Notes: generated by a model not told the origin, from the letters alone. A DNA stretch of 64,000 nucleotides from Natronorubrum sulfidifaciens JCM 14089 (GCF_000337735.1 NZ_AOHX01000047.1:1-64000); one strand, 5' to 3'; positions 38,093 to 47,224 are shown, numbered from the stretch's first letter. Made by a program: numbers and translations.

Positions 38093-38392
38093 ATGACTGA
38101 AATGACTTCACGGACGTCGTCTCTGTCGACAGATGATCGCTACACCGTACAGTATGACCGACTCGACACCGAACCACTGAGTGTCGCTGTCGCTGATGCC
38201 GTTGCCACGTTTTGCAACGAAGACCTCACGACACTCGAGCCGCTGCATTACACGATCAACACTGACGCACTCGAGCGACTGTTCGAACCCCGTGCAGAGG
38301 GGCTTCGATCCGGCGGGTCGGTCGTCTTCGAATACAACGACTGTCTGGTGACCGTCTACGCCGACGGCGAGATTCAGGTCGAAACAGCGTAA
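38093..38392 (+). CDS. HalOD1 output-domain protein
   Basis: 99-aa protein made of a HalOD1 domain: PLSVAVADAVATFCNEDLTT, LEPLHYTINTDALERLFEP, and the C-terminal beta part GSVVFEYNDCLVTVYADGEI. It follows the PAS/GAF/HTH_10 gene on the same strand, with a palindrome between, so it may have its own promoter. The window's other HalOD1 gene has the same neighbour type. Function unknown. Confidence 0.8.
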   Translation: MTEMTSRTSSLSTDDRYTVQYDRLDTEPLSVAVADAVATFCNEDLTTLEPLHYTINTDALERLFEPRAEGLRSGGSVVFEYNDCLVTVYADGEIQVETA

Positions 38393-38929
38393 CCGACCCC
38401 TCCCTACTTTGCTCGGTCTTGCGACCTCGCTCCTTGAGGCCGGGGGCTCCGCCTCGAAACAGCCTGAGACGGACTACAGTCGTCACGTACTGTCGACCAC
38501 CAAGGCGGGCGGGGTCGGTGATCAGTGGGAAAGTGAGACAAGAGACCGACCGAGCCACACTGCGACGAGCCGGGATAGGGTGATAGAACACGTCTCATAG
38601 GCGCAGTGTACCGATTTCCTGCCGATCGCCGGCACGGGTCGGCGATCGGCGGTTGCTGGCGACAGCACTCCCTCTCAGGCATCGAGCCGTTCCGTCCCCT
38701 TTTCGCGTCGGCGATCGTTCCGATAGCATCGCCGCTTCGCTCCGCCATCGCTCACGCAAAACCACCGGATCGAAGTTTTCCCTACGGACGTGATTTCGTT
38801 GGAAAAGTGCCCGCCCGGGGAGGGCTCCGAACCGACGAGAGAGCAAGCTCGCGAAGACCACCGGGCTCTCCGCCTTCCGGGGCATTTTATGGCGTCGTCA
38901 CTCATCGGCTCGTGACTCCTTCGAAAAAG
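38393..38929. other. Gene-free interval with tRNA-derived fragment, 537 bp
   Basis: No credible gene. Frames that are open here are basic, Arg/Pro-rich and overlap tRNA-like sequence. The region holds a direct copy of the tRNA-Met 3' end (38802-38833) and several GC-rich inverted repeats, for example CCGATCGCCG...CGGCGATCGG near 38622-38647. It looks like the worn remains of an integration event. Confidence 0.6.
38802..38833 (-). repeat. Truncated copy of the tRNA-Met 3' end (att-like scar)
   Basis: GAAAAGTGCCCG, a 4-bp insertion (CCCG), then GGGAGGGCTCCGAACC matches the 3' end, T-arm and T-rich trailer of the tRNA-Met gene at 38924-38951, about 122 bp away in direct orientation. Such duplications mark where an integrative element used a tRNA gene as its attachment site. 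Confidence 0.7.
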
Positions 38930-39083
38930 TGCCCGGGGAGGGCTCCGAACCCTCGATCTCCGCATGTCCCAGGTCCGAGGCTCGGCAGAGTCCTCGTGGG
39001 GACACGGAGGCTTCCAAGGCGAAACCGCACCGAATCTCTGAACCCTATGAGTGCGGCGCTATGTCCAGCTAAGCCACCCGGGC
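38930..39083 (-). tRNA. tRNA-Met (CAT), elongator, with 80-nt intron
   Basis: 5' exon 39083-39046 (acceptor GCCCGGG, D-arm, anticodon stem CCGCA, loop CTCATA) and 3' exon 38965-38930 (A, TGCGG, variable loop AGATC, T-arm GAGGG/CCCTC, acceptor CCCGGGC, discriminator A). The anticodon CAT is 39049-39047. The intron 39045-38966 follows position 37, the usual archaeal site; partial pairing around both junctions (AGG with CCT) fits a bulge-helix-bulge. CCA is not encoded and a T-run follows. Acceptor starting GCCCGGG supports elongator rather than initiator Met. Confidence 0.92.
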
Positions 39084-39155
39084 TCGTTTCCTGATAGTGC
39101 CGACTATTTCTTTAAGCTTCTCATTCCGTCCGGGCGTGTAACGCCGACCCACGGA

Positions 39156-39160
39156 TTTAT
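39156..39160 (+). promoter_or_regulatory. TATA-like element
   Basis: TTTAT centred 29 bp before ATG 39187 of the DUF7115-like gene, consistent with leaderless transcription. Confidence 0.5.
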
Positions 39161-39186
39161 CACACGGCCTTCCCAACTACCCGCGC

Positions 39187-40461
39187 ATGAGCGTTCCCGG
39201 AATCGTCCACTCTACTCTTGATGGCGAGGAAATCGCGGCACGAGTCTCTCTCGGCGGTGACGACGAACTGTTTATCACCCCCTCGAGCACCCTCGTCTAC
39301 AACTCCGAAGGCCTCCTGAGCGACGAATCAGTCGACGAGTACCCACATGACGCCGACCGATTGACACTCTCCGAGGGTCGACGCAAAACCGCATTCTCCC
39401 TCGAGTACCCACTCGAGGGGACCAAGAAGTTCACCGTTCCCGCGAGCAAGACCGACGCAGTCCTCCATCCGGTGCTCGCCGGCGTCTTGAACGGCAACGG
39501 GATCACCGAGCCGGGCGAGACGGTCGTCCAGACCTACCGCTTTAGCGAACTGACGCTGATCATCACGAGCGATCGGCTGGTCAAACACATCGGCGCGGCG
39601 GTCTGGGACGGCGACTACGAGGAGTACGAGTTCGCGGACGTGACTGGCCTCTCTTTCGAAGACGGCAGCGTCGCCACGCAGATCGTCCTCGCGGTCGACG
39701 GCCGGCCACAGCGGATCAAAGCACCCAACGAGGAAGCCAACGACCTTCGCGAACGGCTCAAGCGCGCGCTGTTCGAGTACCACGACGTCGGCTCGCTGGC
39801 AGCACTCAACGAACTGGTCGGCGATGACGCCGACTCCGATCAAGAGCGCAACCGCGCGTCGGTCGACTTCGGCGACGGTGTCGATCCACTCGATGCAAAC
39901 CCGCCCGAACTGAACGACGACAGCGGTGATGCTGTCGATGAGACGACCGATCCGACATCCGTCGAATCGACCGACCCGCTCGCAGAGAGCTCGACGGCTG
40001 CCAGCACAGCCGAACAGCCGGCACACGCACACGACGCAAGTGACGGACGTGCGGAGTACGGCCAGCAAAACAGCTCACAGACACAGCCCACCGGTGAGTC
40101 TGCACAGGCAGAGACGACGGAGCCGAACACCGAAACCACGGCCACCACCTTCGAGATGCCGGCCGACGAATCGACCGACTCAGCGACCGAACACGTCGAC
40201 GCACCGGCTTCGACCGAGCCGGACCGGGATCGAGACGCCCACGACTCCGTGCTCGAGTCGGGCTCGTTGCTCGGTGGCGAGATCGACGACACGGCAACGG
40301 ATACCGACGACACCACCGCGGCTGCGGAACAGGTCGCCAACAGCGACCTCCTCGAGCGCCTCGAGTCGCTCGAGTCGACCGTCGAACAGCAGACGGAGAC
40401 GATCGAGCGCCAACAACAGACGATCGAACAGCTGATCGCAGAGCTCAGAGCGCGCCGATAA
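39187..40461 (+). CDS. DUF7115-like haloarchaeal protein with C-terminal coiled coil
   Basis: 424-aa protein. The N-terminal ~210 residues are a conserved globular region (MSVPGIVHSTLDGEEIAARV, RLVKHIGAAVWDGDYEEYEF, QRIKAPNEEANDLRERLKRA) that resembles PH-like or DUF7115 domains of haloarchaea. A long acidic, Thr/Ser/Asp-rich linker (about 215-385) follows. The last ~45 residues form a heptad coiled coil (LLERLESLESTVEQQTETIE). Cytoplasmic; function unknown. Confidence 0.72.
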   Translation: MSVPGIVHSTLDGEEIAARVSLGGDDELFITPSSTLVYNSEGLLSDESVDEYPHDADRLTLSEGRRKTAFSLEYPLEGTKKFTVPASKTDAVLHPVLAGVLNGNGITEPGETVVQTYRFSELTLIITSDRLVKHIGAAVWDGDYEEYEFADVTGLSFEDGSVATQIVLAVDGRPQRIKAPNEEANDLRERLKRALFEYHDVGSLAALNELVGDDADSDQERNRASVDFGDGVDPLDANPPELNDDSGDAVDETTDPTSVESTDPLAESSTAASTAEQPAHAHDASDGRAEYGQQNSSQTQPTGESAQAETTEPNTETTATTFEMPADESTDSATEHVDAPASTEPDRDRDAHDSVLESGSLLGGEIDDTATDTDDTTAAAEQVANSDLLERLESLESTVEQQTETIERQQQTIEQLIAELRARR

Positions 40462-40502
40462 CGGTCTTCTGTCGGCAGAACACGGCCTTGTAGCCTCGTC
40501 TG

Positions 40503-40898
40503 TCAGTCCTCACGCCCCGTCACCTTCCGGATACAGGAAGACCCATAGGGGCCTAACTCGCCCGCATCGAGTTTGATGAAATAGCCCGTCGACAGCCCCA
40601 TACCACAGCGCTGGCACGAGAACTCCCCGTCCTTGGTGATGACGTCCTGCTCGAAGCGTACGTACTGGCGGCTCTTCGGGCGGATGATTCCGTCCTCACG
40701 CTCGATGATTCCCCTGAGTTCGGCCTCGTCGAGGATCGTTCGCGTCACCGTCGGATCGGTCGTCACCGTCTCGATTCGGTCGATGACCTCAGGAAGTGGA
40801 AGTGACTCGTGCTCGAGTCGCTCGAGCAGCGCCAGTCCGAGTGCGACCCGGTCGTCAGTGGCGTCAACGGGCTCGGTTCCGGGCTCGTCGCGGTCCAT
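40503..40898 (-). CDS. Small zinc-knuckle protein with winged-helix-like region
   Basis: 131-aa protein. The N-terminal two-thirds is helical and wHTH-like (VALGLALLERLEHESLPLPE, VTRTILDEAELRGIIEREDG). The C terminus has CQRCGMGLSTGYFIKLDAGE and SSCIRK, giving three cysteines and a possible metal site. I recall it as a DUF5830-type conserved haloarchaeal protein, with low certainty. ATG 40898 is used; the longer frame to 40955 has a non-acidic extension. Confidence 0.65.
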   Translation of the reverse strand: MDRDEPGTEPVDATDDRVALGLALLERLEHESLPLPEVIDRIETVTTDPTVTRTILDEAELRGIIEREDGIIRPKSRQYVRFEQDVITKDGEFSCQRCGMGLSTGYFIKLDAGELGPYGSSCIRKVTGRED

Positions 40899-40995
40899 CG
40901 GTGTGTGGTGTCGGCCCGGCACGAATAAACGTTGTGTCGCTGCCCGAAAAGACACAACGGTTTCATCACTCGAGAGAGTATTGAGATCAGTACCG

Positions 40996-41715
40996 ATGTT
41001 ACCGAAACGGAGTCGGCTGCTCGTCGGTGCAGTCGTACTCGGTGCGATCGCCGTTGCGGGCGTGCTCGTCTCCCCGACCGCGATGTTCGGGGTCGTCGAG
41101 TCGGTCGCAGCCGATCCCTATCTGTTCGGCCTCGTCGTGGTCGGTCTCTATCTCCTGCGGCCGCTGTTTGTCCTGCCGACGACGCCGCTTGCGGTTGTCG
41201 TTGGCTACGGCTACGGCGTCACCCTCGGGATTCCGATCGCGCTGATCGGTGTTGTTGCGACCGTTGTTCCCGTGTTCATCGCTGTCCGCTGGATCGGTGC
41301 CGGCGAGACGGACACAACGCCAGCGCTGCGTGATGGCTGGTTTGGCGTCCTCTTCGAACGAACCGAAACGACCGTCTCACGATACTACGAAACTGCGGGC
41401 CCGATCCGCGGCGTCGTGGTCTCACGACTGGCTCCGATCCCATCAGACATCTCGACGTGTGCGGCAGCGGTTAGCGATGTCCGGCTTCGCGAACTCGTGG
41501 TTGGGACGGCACTCGGCGAACTTCCCTGGACGGTTGCGGCGGTCGTCGTCGGTGCGTCGGCGGCAACGGTGACGACGGACGGGCTCGGTGAACTCGGCAT
41601 CCCACTCACAGTCGCCTGTCTCCTCGCTGCGGTGGCGTTGCTTGCAGGCCCCGTCTATCGCACTGTCCGGTCACAGCCACCACGACAGCCCGTCGATCGG
41701 CAGACCGACGGCTAA
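40996..41715 (+). CDS. TVP38/TMEM64-family membrane protein
   Basis: 239-aa DedA/SNARE-associated-type membrane protein with about five to six hydrophobic segments. Family hallmarks are LLRPLFVLPTTPLAVVVGYG and VVVSRLAPIPSDISTCAAAV with GTALGELPWTVAAVVVG, equivalent to the conserved F/P-x-P and G-x-x-P-x-x motifs. Proteins of this group may scramble or transport lipids. The stop codon TAA overlaps the stop codon of the convergent zinc micro-protein gene. Confidence 0.82.
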   Translation: MLPKRSRLLVGAVVLGAIAVAGVLVSPTAMFGVVESVAADPYLFGLVVVGLYLLRPLFVLPTTPLAVVVGYGYGVTLGIPIALIGVVATVVPVFIAVRWIGAGETDTTPALRDGWFGVLFERTETTVSRYYETAGPIRGVVVSRLAPIPSDISTCAAAVSDVRLRELVVGTALGELPWTVAAVVVGASAATVTTDGLGELGIPLTVACLLAAVALLAGPVYRTVRSQPPRQPVDRQTDG

Positions 41716-41846
41716 CGGAACGGATCGCTGCAGTCGATGATGACGCCGTGTTGTGGACAGACGTACTTGCAGTGGCGCTTGTACATCGCCGTCTCACAGA
41801 ACGGACACGGCGGCCCGCCCGCGTGGTGGGTTTCGGTGTCAGTCAC
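41712..41846 (-). CDS. HVO_2523-like zinc-finger micro-protein, 44 aa
   Basis: GTG 41846 is the only start, since an in-frame stop lies just upstream. The 44-aa product contains CPFCETAMYKRHCKYVCPQH and then GVIIDCSDPFR, a pattern I recognise as the conserved haloarchaeal HVO_2523-type zinc-finger protein. Two CxxC-like pairs plus His residues can bind zinc. The last four bases overlap the end of the convergent membrane-protein gene. Function unknown; the strong conservation suggests a real role. Confidence 0.8.
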   Translation of the reverse strand: MTDTETHHAGGPPCPFCETAMYKRHCKYVCPQHGVIIDCSDPFR

Positions 41847-42255
41847 GGTCTATCAGCGCTCGAGCGCACGTTCCCGGCGGCGGACTGCGCGTCGGAGATA
41901 TCGGTCGATTACACGCCATCTGGTGGGGTGTACTGATGGCTGCCACCGGCATGAACACACCGGAGTCGACTGATACAACCGGGTCCGCCTCACGAGCGCA
42001 GCTGCCGTAGTCGAAAACGTTCACACAGTATTTTCTCGGATAAATGAACATGCATAGCGTTAATAACCAGTTCGTGGTTCATGTGTGTGGTGTTACCAGA
42101 GACCATGATTCACTCGAAGGTGGACGACCGGTCGGTCGAGCGGGTCGTCTCGGGAAGCGGTGGCTGCTTCTGGCAGACGGACTCGACTGTCATGCAGCAA
42201 CGAGGCGGAAGCCCGAGACAATCGGGACCAGTGTCGAGCGAACGGGGGCGGCGCG
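41847..42255. other. Gene-poor interval, 409 bp
   Basis: Upstream region of the BCCT transporter gene. An AT-rich pocket near 42030-42070 (CGTTAATAACC at about 42058) may be its TATA box, which would give a leader of about 170 bases. A possible small frame (about 42105-42263) overlaps the transporter start by 8 bases but lacks acidic composition, so I did not call it. No RNA gene was seen. Confidence 0.45.
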
Positions 42256-43884
42256 ATGGCTGATTCGGATGATCTCGGTGCCGTGGGTCGCTTCCGTGAG
42301 GAACTCGACCCGATCGTCTTCCTGTTCGGAGCCGGCCTCTCGGTCGGAATCATTGCACTCTACTTCATCAGCCCGACGACCGTCGAAAACGCGATCGGGG
42401 TGGCAAACGAGTCGATGCTCCAGTATCTGAACTGGGCGCTGCTGTTGATCGTCTTCTTGATCGTCTTGTTCTTGCTGTTCCTGATTATCGGGCCGTGGGG
42501 GAAGATCAGGTTGGGCGACGAGAAGCCGGAGTACAGCTTCCTCTCGTTTTTCGCAATGTTGTACTCGGCTGGCTTCGCCGCCGGGGTCGTCTTCTGGGGG
42601 CCGACTGAGGCGCTGTTTTATTATGACAACCCTTCGCCGCTGTTCGACGTTTCCGGTGGCTCGGCGGAGGCGATGACGGTCGCCGTCCAGCAGACGCTGT
42701 TCCACTGGGCGCTCCCGCAGTTGGCCGTCTTCACGATCATGGGGATCGCGATCGGCTACTTCGCGTACAACTACGACTCCGTCCCACTGCGGGTTTCCTC
42801 GGCGCTGACCCCACTGCTCGGGAAGGATAACCTCGATGGGAACGCCGCGAAGTTCATCGATATCATCGCTGTCTTCGCGACGATCGGCGGCGTCGCGACC
42901 TCGCTTGGCTTTATCGGCAGCCAGTTCGTCACCGGACTGGACTACCAGTGGGGGATCGATCTGGGGAACACCGGGATCTTGCTCGTGGTGACGACGATGA
43001 CGCTTTTGTTTACGATCTCGATGGTGCTCGGCGTCGACCGCGGCATTCGCCGGCTCTCGAACTTCAATATGATTCTCTTCGTCGTCCTCATGGTGGCGAC
43101 GTTCATCGTCGGCCCGACGGTGTTTCTCGTCTTGCTCGGAACACAGGCCTTCGGCGGCATGGTGACGAACTTCGTCTCGATGAGTCTGTTCACCGGCGCG
43201 GGTGTCGAGGGCGGCACCCAGTGGGCAAACGACTGGACCGTCTTCTACTGGGCGTGGGCACTCTCGTGGTCCCCGTTTGCCGGTCTGTTCATCGCCCGGA
43301 TCTCCAAAGGACGCACCGTCCGCGAGGTCGCGTTTACGGGCATCGCTGCGACCTCTGGGGCGACGATTCCGTGGTTTACCTTCGTCGGCGGCTCTGCCGT
43401 CTGGGCCCAGCACAACGGCGTCACGGATATCCTCGGCCCCGTCGGCGAACACGGCGCGCCGGTCGCTGGCTTCGCCCTCTTCGAGGCGTTCCCGCTTGGC
43501 TCCGTGTTCATGATCGCCTTTATGATCCTCGTCACCACGTTCTTCATTACGTCAGCGGACTCCTCGACGCTCGCCGTCTCGATGATGACCACCGGCGGCA
43601 AGGCCAGTCCCTCGAGTATCAACCGGGTCTTCTGGGGGGTCGTCCTCGGCATGACTGCCGCGATCCTGATGATCCTCGGCGGTGTCGACGCCCTGCAGTC
43701 GGCCGCGATCATCACGGGCGGCCCGTTCGCATTCGTTTGTCTGTTCGCATTGCTCGGGCTCGCCCGCGAGTTCAGCGCGAAGTTCGGACGCGTGCTCTTA
43801 CAGGATGACGCCTGGATCGTCGGCTCGCGGCCGGAACAGCCCTCGAGCGGCGATTCGGACGCGGTTCCCGGAGACGACGACTGA
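42256..43884 (+). CDS. BCCT-family betaine/choline-type transporter
   Basis: 542-aa secondary transporter with twelve hydrophobic segments. Family features are LYSAGFAAGVVFWGPTEALF (Gly-rich segment), LFHWALPQLAVFTIMG, and the signature YWAWALSWSPFAGLFIARIS with KGRTVRE, corresponding to the Trp box and following motif of BetP. It imports glycine betaine or a related compatible solute with Na+ or H+, useful for osmotic balance. The C-terminal tail is acidic and short. Substrate cannot be settled from sequence. Confidence 0.92.
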   Translation: MADSDDLGAVGRFREELDPIVFLFGAGLSVGIIALYFISPTTVENAIGVANESMLQYLNWALLLIVFLIVLFLLFLIIGPWGKIRLGDEKPEYSFLSFFAMLYSAGFAAGVVFWGPTEALFYYDNPSPLFDVSGGSAEAMTVAVQQTLFHWALPQLAVFTIMGIAIGYFAYNYDSVPLRVSSALTPLLGKDNLDGNAAKFIDIIAVFATIGGVATSLGFIGSQFVTGLDYQWGIDLGNTGILLVVTTMTLLFTISMVLGVDRGIRRLSNFNMILFVVLMVATFIVGPTVFLVLLGTQAFGGMVTNFVSMSLFTGAGVEGGTQWANDWTVFYWAWALSWSPFAGLFIARISKGRTVREVAFTGIAATSGATIPWFTFVGGSAVWAQHNGVTDILGPVGEHGAPVAGFALFEAFPLGSVFMIAFMILVTTFFITSADSSTLAVSMMTTGGKASPSSINRVFWGVVLGMTAAILMILGGVDALQSAAIITGGPFAFVCLFALLGLAREFSAKFGRVLLQDDAWIVGSRPEQPSSGDSDAVPGDDD

Positions 43885-44000
43885 CGGCGATCGAGTCGTC
43901 TCCGGACGACCAGCGTGGACGCACCGCTGGTCAGTGCTGTCCGATGCAGAGCGATCGAAAAAACGACGTCGCGGTTTCGGTCGGTCGGTTCAGTCGCTTC

Positions 44001-47000
44001 TCAGCACTCGCTCCAGCCACAGGACTCGCAGGTCTTGCAGCCTTCGGAGTAGTACAGCGACAGCGAGCCACAGTCAGGACACTCCGGCGACTCGCCGGCG
44101 TCGATCAGGTCCTGAATGGCGTCGTCGTCGTCGTTGCTCGCCGCAGCGGCTCCGCCGTCGGTCTGTGGGCCGTCAACCTCGGCGTCCGCGCCCGCATCAG
44201 CCGCATCCTCGAGCGTCTGCTGGGTCGGGTACGGCTTGTCGATCTCGCTCTCGAGGTAGCGACGCATCGCGGTGCCGATGGCGTCCGGGATGGACTGGAT
44301 CTGCTCGCCTTTGTCCCAGGCGACTTTCGGACTGCGCGTGCCACAGAGTTCGTCGACGATCTCCTCGGGGTCGACACCCGAGCGCAGCGAGGTCGAGATG
44401 ACCTTCGCCAGCGCCTCGGTAAAGGAGTTCGTGAAGCCACCGGAGTGGCCGATGTTCGCGAACAGCTCGAACGGCTGGCCGGTCTCGGGGTCCTCGTTGA
44501 TCGTCACGTAGACCTTGCCGTAGCCGGTGTCGATACGCTGGCTGACGCCCTGGAGCGCATCTGGCCGCTCGCGCTTCTCGGTGAAGTCGACCTCGACCGG
44601 CTGGCGTGCCTCGTCGACCAGCGAGTCGACGTCTTCCTCGAGAACCTCGCGGACGTCCTCGCTCTCGAGGAACGCCTCGAGACCACCGAAGATCTCGTCG
44701 ATCTGTTCGATGAGCGCCTGTGCAGCTTCCGTCTCGTCGGCGAAGTCGGCGTTGTCGGCTCGCGTCGTCAGCACCTGCTTGGAGCGGGTACCGTCGCGGT
44801 AGTAGGTGACGCCTTTCCCGCCGTTCTCGTAGACCCACTCGAAGACCTCTTTGGCGTCCTCGAGCGAGGAGTCGTTCGGTGCGTTGACCGTCTTCGAGAT
44901 GGCGGAGTCGACGCCTTTCTGTGCGGCACACTGGACGGCCGCGTGCTGTTTCGCCGAGAGGTCCGAGGTGATGACGAACAGTTCGCCGATGGCGTCTGGC
45001 ACCGTCGACAGCCCTTCGACGCCGTCGAACTGGTTTGTGGCCATCTGCTCTTGGGCCTCTGCTTTGACGGCTTCGACGTCGATGTCGTTGGCCTCTAAGG
45101 TGCGCAGGAAGTAGTCGTCGAACTCGACGAGCATCTCGTCGCCCTGCACGTCGTCGGTGACGTTCTTGTAGTAGGCGACGTTGTAAATCGGCTCACAGCC
45201 ACCCGTCGTGTTGCCGACCATCGAGGTCGTTCCGGTCGGGGCGATGGTCGTCACGTTGTGGTTGCGGATCGGGAAGCCATCGGCCCAGTCGTCGGCGTCC
45301 TCGCCGGTCTGTTTCTCGAACCATTCGCGGTACTCGGTCGGCTCGGCGTACTTCGAGTCGTCCCAGTCGTTAAAGGAGCCACGCTCGGTTGCGAGGTCGT
45401 GACTCGTCGCCTTCGCGCCGTGGTTGATGTGGGTCAGCAGCTGGCTGGCGACCTCGTTGCCCTCCTCGCTGCCGTACTTGATGCCGAGCTGGATGTAGAG
45501 CTGGGCAAGCCCCATGATGCCGAGGCCGATCTTGCGCATGTCTCGGACCTTCTGCTCGATCTCTTCGACCGGGAAGTCGGACATCGTGACGACGTTCTCG
45601 AGGAAGCGCGTTCCGTACTCGATGCGCTCGTCGAACTCCTCGAAGTCGATCGCCTCCTCTAAGAAGGCCGCGACGGCCGCCTCGTGGGAGTCGTACTCCT
45701 CTCCGTGTTCCTCGCTCCAGACACGCCAGTCGGGTGCGTTCTGGTCAGCGACTGTCGAGAGGTTGATGTGGCCGAGGTTACAGGCCTCGTACTCCTCGAG
45801 TGGCTGTTCGCCACAGGGGTTTGTCGCGAGGATGCGGTGGTCTTCCTGCTCTTCGATGTCGAAGGAGTGCTCCTTGTTCACTCGCTCGAGGTAGATGACG
45901 CCCGGTTCGCCGTTTTCGTGAGCGCCTTCGACGATGCGATCGAAGATGAGTTCGGCGGGGATCGACAGCGGTTCGCCGACCTCGACGTGCTCGCCGAGGT
46001 CGTAGCGGCTGTACATCTCCTTGGTCTCCTCGGTGGCGATATGAGGTTCCTCGGTTCGCGGATTGGTGAACGTGAACTCCTCGCCGTTTTTGACGGCGTC
46101 CATGAAGCCGTCGGTGATGCCGACGGAGATGTTGAAATTAGAGAGATGGCCTTCGACGGCGTTGCGCAGATGTTTCGGAACGCGTCCTTCCTCGTCGATC
46201 AGCTCGCGAGCTTCCTCGAGGGCTTCGGAGAAGGTCGTGTAGGTGTAGTCGTCGGGGTCGTTCAGTCGCAGCGTGTGGGCCAGCGAGACGTCCTTGTTCT
46301 TGGCGTGGATGAACTCGATGACGTCCGGGTGGGAGACCCGCATGATCCCCATCTGCGCACCGCGTCGGGTGCCACCCTGTGCGATCGTCTCACAGAGCTG
46401 GTCGTACGTTCGCATGAACGTGATCGGGCCGGAGGCGATACCGCCCGTCGAGCCGACCGAGTCGCCGAAGGGGCGCAGCTGCCAGAAGCCGTAGCCGACG
46501 CCGCCGCCGGACTGGAAGACCTCCGCGGCCTTCTTTGCCGTCTCGTGGATGTCCGAGAGGTCGTCGTCGGGGCTCATGACGAAACACGCGGAAAGCTGCT
46601 GGAGTTCGTCGCCGGCGTTCATCAGGGTCGGCGAGTTCGGCATAAAGGAAAGGTGCTCCATCCCCTCGATGAACGTCTCGGCGACGTCCTCGACGTGCTC
46701 GCGGACCTCCTCGGGGAGTTCCGGAACGACCGTCTCGTAGGCAAACTTGTTGACGTTGTGCTCTGTCAGTTCGGTTTCGACGTCGTCATCGACGGACGTC
46801 CCCTCACCGAAGACCTCCTCGGCGAGTTCGTCCCGGCGTGGGTGGTCGGGCTTGAGCTGGTCGGGCGTGACGGATACCTCGAGGTCGAGCTTGTCGGCCT
46901 CGTAGACGGCCTCGGCGAGGGCGACGTTCTTGCCGACGCGGTCGAAGAGGTCCTCTTGCTCCTCGATGAGTTCGCCGTTGGCGTCCTTGCGTAGATAGCG

Positions 47001-47114
47001 CGCGGGCAGGATGTTCTGATACGCGTTGGCGGTCATCCGCTCCTCGAGCGTGTCGCCGTCGGTGCGTTTGATCGGGAGGGTCAACTCAGCCGCGGAGAGC
47101 TCCGAGTCGCTCAC
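44001..47114 (-). CDS. nrdJ: Adenosylcobalamin-dependent ribonucleotide reductase (class II)
   Basis: 1037-aa class II reductase converting ribonucleotides to deoxyribonucleotides. Core motifs are PNSPTLMNAGDELQQLSACF (active-site Cys), GGGVGYGFWQLRPFGDSVGS, NPCGEQPLEEYEACNLGHIN (catalytic Asn-x-Cys-x-Glu), and PTGTTSMVGNTTGGCEPIYN. The C terminus is a zinc ribbon CPDCGSLSLYYSEGCKTCES with CGWSEC, whose last cysteines relay electrons from thioredoxin. GTG 47114 (SDSELSAAELTLPIKRTDG) is preferred: codons between it and ATG 47216 are AT-ending and uncharacteristic. If ATG 47216 is used the protein is 34 aa longer. Confidence 0.92.
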   Translation of the reverse strand: MSDSELSAAELTLPIKRTDGDTLEERMTANAYQNILPARYLRKDANGELIEEQEDLFDRVGKNVALAEAVYEADKLDLEVSVTPDQLKPDHPRRDELAEEVFGEGTSVDDDVETELTEHNVNKFAYETVVPELPEEVREHVEDVAETFIEGMEHLSFMPNSPTLMNAGDELQQLSACFVMSPDDDLSDIHETAKKAAEVFQSGGGVGYGFWQLRPFGDSVGSTGGIASGPITFMRTYDQLCETIAQGGTRRGAQMGIMRVSHPDVIEFIHAKNKDVSLAHTLRLNDPDDYTYTTFSEALEEARELIDEEGRVPKHLRNAVEGHLSNFNISVGITDGFMDAVKNGEEFTFTNPRTEEPHIATEETKEMYSRYDLGEHVEVGEPLSIPAELIFDRIVEGAHENGEPGVIYLERVNKEHSFDIEEQEDHRILATNPCGEQPLEEYEACNLGHINLSTVADQNAPDWRVWSEEHGEEYDSHEAAVAAFLEEAIDFEEFDERIEYGTRFLENVVTMSDFPVEEIEQKVRDMRKIGLGIMGLAQLYIQLGIKYGSEEGNEVASQLLTHINHGAKATSHDLATERGSFNDWDDSKYAEPTEYREWFEKQTGEDADDWADGFPIRNHNVTTIAPTGTTSMVGNTTGGCEPIYNVAYYKNVTDDVQGDEMLVEFDDYFLRTLEANDIDVEAVKAEAQEQMATNQFDGVEGLSTVPDAIGELFVITSDLSAKQHAAVQCAAQKGVDSAISKTVNAPNDSSLEDAKEVFEWVYENGGKGVTYYRDGTRSKQVLTTRADNADFADETEAAQALIEQIDEIFGGLEAFLESEDVREVLEEDVDSLVDEARQPVEVDFTEKRERPDALQGVSQRIDTGYGKVYVTINEDPETGQPFELFANIGHSGGFTNSFTEALAKVISTSLRSGVDPEEIVDELCGTRSPKVAWDKGEQIQSIPDAIGTAMRRYLESEIDKPYPTQQTLEDAADAGADAEVDGPQTDGGAAAASNDDDDAIQDLIDAGESPECPDCGSLSLYYSEGCKTCESCGWSEC

Positions 47115-47224
47115 GCGCGGGTCACCTCGTGGGTATCCCGTCTCCGGGTGTCGATTCTGGTGTAGGGGGAAGTCCTGAATTCCATCATTCGTAACGAAGG
47201 TTCGATAGTCAGCCATGCATCTTA

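Noticed and set aside
38595-38885. Minus-strand frame of 96 codons
   Set aside because: Basic, Arg/Ser/Pro-rich translation that overlaps the tRNA-Met-derived repeat. Such frames arise from tRNA 3' ends and are not genes.
42105-42263. Small frame before the BCCT gene, overlapping its ATG
   Set aside because: Neutral to basic composition, no motif, codon third positions not GC-biased. A leader peptide is possible but unsupported.
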